A DNA stretch of 64,000 nt from Ignavibacteria bacterium (GTDB lineage Bacteria; Bacteroidota; Ignavibacteria; Tepidaquicellales; Tepidaquicellaceae): the NCBI GenBank assembly GCA_028714695.1, contig JAQTLX010000001.1, positions 62,001 through 126,000 of the forward strand. The letters run 5' to 3'. Positions 1 through 8,000 of this stretch are shown in pieces (position 1 is the first letter of the stretch; every line of letters begins with the position of its first letter). The translations under genes and the position numbers were made by a program. The notes beneath the pieces are model-generated. The model did not search any database. It saw nothing but the letters and a program-made list of their open reading frames with translations, and was not told the origin of the DNA.

Positions 1-89
1 ATAATTACAACTTTGATTATTCACGGAAAATAGCAGTGAGTTCATCAAATATACGCACAATTTATTTCGGTATGGGATTACAATTATAA
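1..89 (+). CDS. C-terminal end of an outer-membrane beta-barrel protein (partial)
   Basis: The frame starting at base 3 is open from the window edge and gives 28 residues ending in IYFGMGLQL before a TAA at 87-89. Alternating polar and hydrophobic residues with a terminal aromatic/Leu-rich strand are typical of the last strand of a barrel protein such as a TonB receptor. The next gene starts 15 bases downstream, so they may share a transcript. Family assignment rests only on this short tail. Confidence 0.45.
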   Translation, partial: NYNFDYSRKIAVSSSNIRTIYFGMGLQL

Positions 90-104
90 TAAAAATCTAA
101 CATT

Positions 105-899
105 ATGAAAAACTTTTCAAAGACAGTTTTACTTTCGGCAGTTATAATACTGCTTTGTGTAAATTTCGTTAAAGCGGACGATTTTACCGATGCAATAATG
201 AAAGCAAAAAAAAATCTTCAGGCGTCAATGAATACATACGACGAAAAAGCGCTTTTGAAGGTGAGAGGGGAATTCGAGAGAATCCTCCAGTTAAAAAAGA
301 ATGAGTGGATAGTTACTTACTACTTGGCTTTAATAGACTATACCATAGCAAGTTCGGCTATGGGCGGAGAAAATTCTGATAAGGATAAAGTGAAAAAGTA
401 TACCGAATCCGGATTCGGCAATCTTGAAAAATCAATTCTTGTCCGTGATGATTTTGCCGATTCGTATATTCTTCGTTATGCGCTGAGTTTTAACCGCTGG
501 ATATATGAATCGGATAAAATGAACGACATAATCGCGCAGTCGGAGGAAGCAAAGACAAAATCGGAAAAACTTGAATCTGATAATCCGAGATTGTCTCTTA
601 TGGACGGAATATCCACTTATTATATGCCTGAAATGTTCGGCGGCGGAGCTAAAAATGCTGTGCCTATTCTTGAAAAATCGGTTGAACTCTTCGCTAAACG
701 TGTTGAGAAAGAAGCATACTATCCCGACTGGGGCAAGGATATGGCTTACGGTTTTCTCGTCCTTGCTTATATTAAACGCGATGATGATGGTGATAAGAAA
801 AAAGCGGCGGAACTCTTCAGTAAAGCAGCGACAGAACTACCTGACTCTTCTTTCCTTAAAGGATTTGTGAAAAAGGAACTTGATAAGAACGGAAAATAG
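105..899 (+). CDS. Secreted TPR-like protein, unknown function
   Basis: 264 residues. An N-terminal signal peptide (about residues 1-24, ending V-K-A-D) predicts export to the periplasm. The rest is almost wholly helical, with paired helices of TPR type; the clearest repeat is near the C-terminus (KKAAELFSKAATELPD), where the Ala and Pro spacing fits a TPR. Such proteins act as scaffolds for protein-protein contacts; no catalytic motif is seen. It lies 15 bases after a barrel-protein gene, so it may serve that receptor. A perfect palindromic terminator follows. Confidence 0.6.
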   Translation: MKNFSKTVLLSAVIILLCVNFVKADDFTDAIMKAKKNLQASMNTYDEKALLKVRGEFERILQLKKNEWIVTYYLALIDYTIASSAMGGENSDKDKVKKYTESGFGNLEKSILVRDDFADSYILRYALSFNRWIYESDKMNDIIAQSEEAKTKSEKLESDNPRLSLMDGISTYYMPEMFGGGAKNAVPILEKSVELFAKRVEKEAYYPDWGKDMAYGFLVLAYIKRDDDGDKKKAAELFSKAATELPDSSFLKGFVKKELDKNGK

Positions 900-922
900 T
901 TATCTGAAAATGGAAAATAAAA

Positions 923-958
923 AAATGGAAAATGGATTTATAAATCCATTTTCCATTT
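923..958. terminator. Bidirectional palindromic terminator
   Basis: Perfect 36-bp palindrome with 18-base arms centred between 940 and 941, T- and A-rich at the ends. It lies between two convergent genes (stops at 899 and 1007), where a shared terminator is expected. Confidence 0.7.
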
Positions 959-1006
959 AGTTTTTCCGGTTCACCCGAAAGGATATAATTTGCGATGTAT
1001 CGGTTG

Positions 1007-2080
1007 TTACGGCGTTATTTTTAAATCGCCGCCGTTAATTCCTCCCCATTCTACAACCGTGAATCCGGTTCTTGTGAATTTTGAAATAGTAGGAGCAGTC
1101 AATTGTGTTTTTTCACTTACCGGCTTGAAATGAAAATTAAGTCTCAATATAGATTGCGGTTCCGGAGTAACAACAAGTTTCATGTTTGCACTCAGAAAAT
1201 CGCTGCCGAGAAGTCTGATTTCATAATAATTAGATTTTTTAAGATTCTTCAGCCAGTATTCCTTAAATTGTTCTGTTTCTTTTTTATTTAAACCCATCGA
1301 CGGCAGATTTTCGTTGAACCAATTTTCAAGTTCGTTGTAACTTACAATCCAGCCTTCCGAAGGAAGATCGACTTTATTCAGGTCTGCTTCGTAAAATAGA
1401 TAATCATATTTGTCGTCAATCAATCCGTTTGAAGTTGCATTTACTTCCCATCCGTCTTTGTAAAGCGGTTCCGTAAACGTAAGTTTTCCGTTAACGGCAA
1501 TTTGCACATTTACCTTTATATCGGATTCGGGATAAAGATATACTGCAGGCTTTTTAACGGGCATTGGTTTTTGTGTGTCCTTTAAACATGTTTTCTGATA
1601 CAAGGTTACAAGGTCGCCTGTTATTGCGTATTTCATATCGATATCTGAATCTATACCGCTTTTAGCCGCCCTCACGGCATCGTCAGGTGTATCGGCAGTT
1701 AAACTGCATGAGGTATTTATGAAATCTTTATAGTGATTAGCGAACTCTTTGCAGCCCGTCATCATGAAACCAATAACCGAATTTTCATCCATTACAGCAT
1801 CGTCTGCTTTGTATAAGTCGGTAATTTTAAAATTTACATCGTAACCTGTTTGCGGTTCGGTTATCGGTGTAATTGTAATCCGGCTTACTTCAATCATTTT
1901 GAAATCTTTTAAATATGTTGTCTTGTCTATCGATGCTGTTTTTCCCGATATTATTGTGTTGTATAAAGACGCATAATCTTTACATTGTACCGCAGTTATC
2001 TGCGAATGTGATTTTCCCGTAAATGCAAAAATAAAAATAATTGCAGCGAACACAGGATATATTAACTTTGAATTTTTCAT
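1007..2080 (-). CDS. Secreted protein of the KPAVYLYPE type, unknown function
   Basis: 357 residues with a signal peptide (about 1-26, ending S-H-S-Q). Residues about 30-165 form a poorly recognisable domain with several cysteines. From about residue 174 comes a recognisable module starting KPAVYLYPE, followed by beta-rich sequence with DGWEV and the closing FTVVEWGG. This module occurs in many bacterial hypothetical proteins as a beta-sandwich-like domain without known activity. The gene stands alone, convergent with the TPR-like gene. I do not know its function. Confidence 0.55.
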   Translation of the reverse strand: MKNSKLIYPVFAAIIFIFAFTGKSHSQITAVQCKDYASLYNTIISGKTASIDKTTYLKDFKMIEVSRITITPITEPQTGYDVNFKITDLYKADDAVMDENSVIGFMMTGCKEFANHYKDFINTSCSLTADTPDDAVRAAKSGIDSDIDMKYAITGDLVTLYQKTCLKDTQKPMPVKKPAVYLYPESDIKVNVQIAVNGKLTFTEPLYKDGWEVNATSNGLIDDKYDYLFYEADLNKVDLPSEGWIVSYNELENWFNENLPSMGLNKKETEQFKEYWLKNLKKSNYYEIRLLGSDFLSANMKLVVTPEPQSILRLNFHFKPVSEKTQLTAPTISKFTRTGFTVVEWGGINGGDLKITP

Positions 2081-2555
2081 AAGATTAAGGTTTATTATTT
2101 ATACTTTTATAAGGGGAATATGTTTCCTTATTCAGTATACTTTAATAAATTTAAACTAATTTTATTATGAGTAAATAGAAGTACAATAAATTGTAATGAT
2201 AGTTGACAGATTAATTTTTGGATTTGTATTCCATTAAGTTTATTATCATGCATTCCGTTTTAAGCGAATGTTGTAATCGAAAAACACATAATTCTTAACC
2301 ACTCTTCTGCTATTTCACGTTTTATAATTTATTAATTTCACTAAAAACCATTTATAATAAGGAATAAATTTACCTAATATTCTCAAACTGTGTTATTTTG
2401 TCTCAAATTGAGAAATATTTAAGGCTTATTGGTAATTATATGCCGCTCGTTTAAAATAATATATTGATTACACGCAAATTAAATCCTATCCAAATTTATA
2501 CTTTTCGGCATAATAATTGCAGAATATTTTATAATTAACTAACACTGGGGGGTGT
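2081..2555. other. Intergenic region, 475 bp, no gene seen
   Basis: AT-rich spacer between divergent genes (2080 minus and 2556 plus). It must hold both promoters, but I could not place a convincing -33/-7 pair. No ORF of useful length and no strong hairpin. Confidence 0.5.
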
Positions 2556-4379
2556 ATGAAAGCAAGTTCTATTCTATTTTTTATTGTTCTAACAATTACT
2601 GCAAGTTCATTTACTTATGCACAGCCGTACGGCTGGTTCACACAGCAAAGCGGAACAACAAACAACCTTAATGACGTAAAGTTTGTGAACTCGAATACAG
2701 GTACTATTGTCGGTCAGAGCGGTTTGATAATTAGAACCACGAACGGAGGCACAAACTGGATTTCTCAAACCAGCGGTACGCCTAATCATTTATTCGGAGT
2801 ATCATTTGCAAATGCAAATACGGGCTGGGCTGTCGGCGATATCGGTAAAATTCTATATACTTCAAACGGAGGTATAAACTGGATTTCTCAAACCAGCAAT
2901 ACAAATTATCAATTGCGCGCTGTTGATTTCCTGAATTCAAATACAGGCTATGCAGCCGGCTGGTACGGTGTTGTACTTAAAACCACGAACGGCGGGACAA
3001 ACTGGGTGGTTTTAAATACGGGAACCACAAGCAATCTTAACGGAATATTTTTTGTAAATCAGACGTCGGGTTATGTTGTCGGCTGGTATGGCACTATTAT
3101 TAAAACGACTAACGGCGGAACGAACTGGACTGTCTCAGCAAGCGGTACTTCAAATACACTTGAGAATACAAAATTCATAAATGACCTGACGGGATTTACA
3201 ATCGGCGAATCCGGTATGATTAAGAAAACAACTAACGGAGGAACCAATTGGACAAATCAGACAAGCAGTTCAAGCAGTTGGTTTGCCGGCATGACAATGC
3301 CGCTTACAAATTATTTAACCGTTATAGGCGCGGCGGGAACTATACGCACAACTACAAACGGCGGTGTCAACTGGTTAACGCAAGCGAGCAATACTTCGTC
3401 CGCCCTTAACAAAATATCTTACAGTGATACATCAAACGGATGGGCGGTCGGGGATTACGGTACAATTATTCACACAACTACTTCCGGATGGCTTCTGCCG
3501 CCTGCGCCGGCATTATCCGCGCCCGGAAACAATCTGACTTGTGTGTCGCTGACTCCTAATCTGACATGGACAAATATTTTTCCTCCTTCTTGCTATTACA
3601 GGGTGCAATTGTCACTCGCATCGACATTTACCGCAAATATTATCGACAGCAGCATGATAGTATTCTCAAATCTGAATATTCCGGCGAATAAACTTGCAAA
3701 TTCAACCGTATATTATTGGCGAGTTGCTGCAACAAATATTGCAGGAACGGGTCCATGGGCAACAACGAGAAGTTTTACAACTGTAAGTCCGACTCCTCTT
3801 GCGCCGGTACTCGTATCACCCTTAAATAATTCAAACGGATTATCATTAACTCCATTGCTAAAATGGGACAGCGTATTATCAGCATCTACATTCAGAGTGA
3901 GAATTTCAAATGACTCAACTTTCACTACTATGCTTATAGATTCGGGCGGTCTTAGCATTCCGCAATTCCAGGTGCCTGCGGGGAAACTGCAATTAGGGGC
4001 AAAATATTATTGGAGAGTGAATGCTTCGAATTCATGTGTTACAAGCGCTTGGTCGCCTGCATGGAATTTCAGAGTAGTCCTTACATACACCGGAGGTAAT
4101 GAAACCGGAATTCCAAAACATTTCAAACTTTATGAAAACTATCCGAATCCTTTCAATCCCGCAACAAGAATAAAATTCGATTTACCCGATAAAAGTATAG
4201 TGAAATTATTTGTGTATGATATTACCGGAAAATTGGTGTCTGAACTTGTAAATACGGAATTAAAGGCAGGCTCGTATGACATTGATTGGAACGCGGAAAA
4301 TGTTTCAAGCGGAATATATTTTTACAGGATACAGACTGACAAATTCACGGATGTAAAACGAATGATATTTTTAAAATAG
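2556..4379 (+). CDS. T9SS-secreted YCF48/BNR-like propeller with fibronectin-III-like modules
   Basis: 607 residues. Signal peptide about 1-22. Residues about 25-310 hold seven or so repeats of the type TTNGGTNW...GWAVGxxGTI, the pattern of YCF48/BNR-like beta-propellers (Asp/Asn-box relatives). Two fibronectin-III-like segments follow (about 320-410 and 415-510, each with YYWRV), then a type A T9SS sorting domain (about 520-607, starting LYENYPNPFNPATRI and ending in a Lys). The protein should cross the outer membrane through the T9SS and be released or anchored at the surface. The ligand cannot be told from sequence. A strong terminator follows. Confidence 0.85.
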   Translation: MKASSILFFIVLTITASSFTYAQPYGWFTQQSGTTNNLNDVKFVNSNTGTIVGQSGLIIRTTNGGTNWISQTSGTPNHLFGVSFANANTGWAVGDIGKILYTSNGGINWISQTSNTNYQLRAVDFLNSNTGYAAGWYGVVLKTTNGGTNWVVLNTGTTSNLNGIFFVNQTSGYVVGWYGTIIKTTNGGTNWTVSASGTSNTLENTKFINDLTGFTIGESGMIKKTTNGGTNWTNQTSSSSSWFAGMTMPLTNYLTVIGAAGTIRTTTNGGVNWLTQASNTSSALNKISYSDTSNGWAVGDYGTIIHTTTSGWLLPPAPALSAPGNNLTCVSLTPNLTWTNIFPPSCYYRVQLSLASTFTANIIDSSMIVFSNLNIPANKLANSTVYYWRVAATNIAGTGPWATTRSFTTVSPTPLAPVLVSPLNNSNGLSLTPLLKWDSVLSASTFRVRISNDSTFTTMLIDSGGLSIPQFQVPAGKLQLGAKYYWRVNASNSCVTSAWSPAWNFRVVLTYTGGNETGIPKHFKLYENYPNPFNPATRIKFDLPDKSIVKLFVYDITGKLVSELVNTELKAGSYDIDWNAENVSSGIYFYRIQTDKFTDVKRMIFLK

Positions 4380-4402
4380 TAAACCCTTTTGAATAAAAGA
4401 TT

Positions 4403-4433
4403 GCCCTGCCGGAGTTATCCGGCAGGGCTTTTT
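4403..4433 (+). terminator. Rho-independent terminator after the propeller gene
   Basis: An 11-bp GC-rich stem (4403-4413 with 4418-4428), loop GTTA, followed by TTTTT. It sits 24 bp after the stop at 4379. Confidence 0.9.
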
Positions 4434-4465
4434 AAAAATAATCTGTTAGCAATTTTGTTTCTGTA

Positions 4466-4497
4466 ATTACCAATTACGAATTACCAATTACTAATTG
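4466..4497. repeat. Heptamer tandem repeat ATTACNA x4
   Basis: Four 7-bp units (ATTACCA, ATTACGA, ATTACCA, ATTACTA) then ATTG, ending 6 bp from the stop codon of the minus-strand gene at 4504. A second array of the same unit lies at 39475-39506 in the same position relative to another minus-strand stop. Confidence 0.75.
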
Positions 4498-4503
4498 AAA
4501 TAA

Positions 4504-4950
4504 CTATTTCTTCTTTATGTATTTCAGCGTATTCCCTCTCCCCACATATGAAAGTTCCAGTTTGCTGTCACTTACGCTCACTATATAGAAGCATCTGTTG
4601 CCGTCGACATCGAATACCGTGATATATTTTCCGCTGGGATTTGTTTTTGCATTCTGATTCGCAAGACACGAATCGCCGAAACCGAATTTAAATGTATCCG
4701 GTTTTTCGCCTTCGTATATTTCTGTCCAATCGTTTCCTTTAACCTGCAAAGCAGATTTTGAATCCTCTGTTGAAATCCATGTCCCTTCGAGAACTGAATT
4801 TTTTACTTCAGGTTCTTTTTCTTTTTTCTGAACGGTATCTTTCTTTGGTGCCGTATCTTTGTCCGTCTTTCCCGGATTGGATTTGCAGGAATATACAAAT
4901 GGAAGTGAAAATATTGTAACAATAAGTAAAATGAATTTCAAATTTTTCAT
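4504..4950 (-). CDS. Small lipoprotein, unknown function
   Basis: The longest frame opens at 5022, but the ATG at 4950 (MKNLKFILL) starts a typical lipoprotein signal with a Cys at residue 22 (FVYSC), so I choose that start, giving 148 residues. A charged low-complexity linker rich in Lys, Asp and Glu (about 25-50) leads to a compact C-terminal domain containing GTWISTED, resembling the lipocalin-like stress domains common in Bacteroidetes lipoproteins. Probably anchored in the periplasm or outer membrane. Function not recognised. Confidence 0.6.
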   Translation of the reverse strand: MKNLKFILLIVTIFSLPFVYSCKSNPGKTDKDTAPKKDTVQKKEKEPEVKNSVLEGTWISTEDSKSALQVKGNDWTEIYEGEKPDTFKFGFGDSCLANQNAKTNPSGKYITVFDVDGNRCFYIVSVSDSKLELSYVGRGNTLKYIKKK

Positions 4951-5088
4951 AAATGCCCTGATATAATTTAAAATGTAAAAATTAATGTAATTTAAAAAAA
5001 TACAATCTCTAACTAAACTCATTTACTTATCCTTATAATAAAATCAAATCCTTTCCTTAAAGCATTGCTTGCATTAATCCGCAGATGC

Positions 5089-8000
5089 CTATTTTACAAG
5101 CATCATTTTTTTCGTCAAGGAGAAACTTTTCCCGTCGGACGCTTTGACTGTTATCCTGTACAGATAAATCCCGCTGGCGAAATTATTCCCGTTAAACTCT
5201 GTCGAGTAATATCCAGCCTTCTGATTCTCGTTAACAAGAGTCTTTACTTCTTTTCCGAGTATGTCATAAACTGCAACATTAACATTCCCGTCATAAGGCA
5301 AAGCAAAATCAATTTTTGTTGCCGGATTGAAAGGATTCGGATAGTTCTGGGATAATTCATAAGATTTAGGTATGCTGATTTCCACAACCGCGTCTAAATT
5401 ATAATATGTGAAGTTTCCATTCAGGTCAATTTGTTTCAATCGATATTTGTATTTGCCTGCGTTAAGTTTTGTATCTGTATAGTTATATGAAGTTAAATTA
5501 TTTGTTGTCCCTTTCCCTTCTGCATATCCGGTCTTAATCCAATCTGAATAATTACCCGCTTCTGCTGATTTCTGTATCTCAAATCCCGCATTATTCCGTT
5601 CGTTTGATGTTGACCATGATAGTTTTACGTTCCTGTTATTGACGGAATATGAGAATGATGCCAGTTCTACCGGCAAAGGCGAATTCTGATCCGTTAAAGC
5701 GAACATTGAAAAATCCGTTAATCCTCTAACCGTAACGGTTTTTGCATTCCAATCAAGATCGCTTTGACCATTTCCGGTACCTGCGTTTATATAACCCGTC
5801 CATACCGAGCCGTTATATTTTGCCAGCCTTGTACCGGTGGATGGCGTACTCACTGTATATGTTTCATTGTCGCCGAAATTTAACGTTATGTCGTAAGTGC
5901 AGTTATAAGTTCCGACAGGCAGTATTTCCCAATAGGCTAAACTTGAATGGCTGATGCCGGTATTCGGCGGAATTGTTTGAGAGTAAGACCTTAAAGTCAT
6001 AGAAGTCGGATAGGAGCCGCCCGGATACCAGTAAATTCTTGAAATTATTTTCCCGAATAGTGTATATGTGCTGATAACATTTCCGCCGGGAGCAAAATTT
6101 GCCGATGCAGCAGGAGGCGTGATACCTGAACCTGATGGTGTAAATTCATAAGCGCCTATATCTATAGGTCCGGTGATAATCTGTGAACTTCTTGAATTAC
6201 CGTTAATGTCGGTTGTAACCGCGGATAAAGGATAACCTTTTCCGTTAAGAACCCAGCAGTTTGGGTTTGTTGCATCAGGCATTAAATTAGACACCGAAAT
6301 AAATACAGGGTCGCTTGCCCATGAATTAATATCTTTTCCCGTAGCGGTTTTCCAATCGGCAAGAGAAGCAATGTTGGAACCAAGATATCCGGTGAATTCG
6401 GTTACGTTCGGCTGGTCTGTGTAATTATAATCATTGTAATTGATATTACTGAATGCCGTGTTTGCCGAATTGCATCTAATCACAAACAGCGAAGGACTTG
6501 ATGTTTCGCTTGCAAGTCTTCCCATTGAATTTCTTAACGCATTATTTCTTATATCCAATGCGGTTATCGAAGAATTGATTGAAATACAAGAACTATACCC
6601 GTTGTAATTTCCGGCACCTAATACATCACCTGTCATATATATTGAATTGTTATAAATTTGAATATTGCCGCCCGAATTTATATATATGCCCGCAGGGTCC
6701 CAATAAATTGCACTTGGATCTCCGCCTGCTTTTATGGCATAAATTACATTGTTGGAAATTTCCGTTATTGAAGTTGCTTCCGCACAATAATAAATTCCGA
6801 AAGTACCGTATCCGCCTGTGCTTGTATAATAAAAATCATGGATTATGTTCTTTCTTATTTTTGTGTTTGTCGAACCCGCGCCTATATATATTCCGGCTTG
6901 ATATGTATTTGTGTTGCCAGATGTATTGCCGTAAATATTATTTCCAGTAATTTCACAATTATCGGCATTCGTTAAAAAGACCGGCTGGTATTCGGATTTT
7001 ATATTGCAATTTTTTACAACATTGTAATTAGCGCTTCCGTATATGTTTATTCCATAAGTGCCGGATGATGAATTCGTATTTACTATTGTCAGACTCTTAT
7101 CGCTTCCGCCGGAATTTGAACCGTCAAAAATAATATAATCAGCCCCGTTTAAATTAAAAATTCCTGTCGAAGAAGAACCCGAAATCGAAGCAGTTACACC
7201 TGAAGTAGGTTTGAAAGTAATTGTGTTCGAGGCGCTCGAACCCGAAACCTGATTTATCGTAATTGGGAATGACTCGTAATTGAAACTTGCATCGGTCAAA
7301 AGGAATGTAACTGCACCGCATACGCCTCTCGAATTCAAATCACTGATTGCGGCGCTTATTGAACTGTAAACCCTTATTGCATCGGGACTGTCTTTGATTC
7401 CTTCTTTCGATTCGGCATATAAACTTCCTTTATATTCATTGCCGTTTTCAGTTAATATGTAATCCTCGGTTTCAACCGTTCTGGTTTCAGATCTTAAAGG
7501 ATTATTTTTATCTTTTGTGTGAATCTGGTATGTTTCCTTTGTTAAATGCTTTTCGGATTTCGGAACTAAATTCTTTCCTGATACTTTATTGAACAATGAT
7601 AAACCGACATAATATATACCGTTCATCGCGGAAACATTTGAATTCCCAAGAGCAAGATATCCGGGTGTATTTATTATGTTTGACATAACCGTTTGCCCTG
7701 ACACGGTTTTGCCTATACACGTGTATGTTCCGTTTATTGTTGAAGATTCTCCAATCGCCATTCCGGTAAGCGTTCCGGTTTCAGTGAGCCTTATAAACGC
7801 GCTTGTGAAATTAGCCGCTCCGCTCGGGAAAGATGTGTTCCAATAACGATTTGTATTAAGGGAATTAAGACCCTGTCCCGCTGTGCCTCCGCAATTTCCG
7901 TCAAAAACCTCCGCCTGAACAGTAACGCTTCCGCCCGGCGAAGTTATTGGGTTTACAAGTTCTACAGGATTGTAAGCGCTCTTTCCGAGAGGCAATAAAT

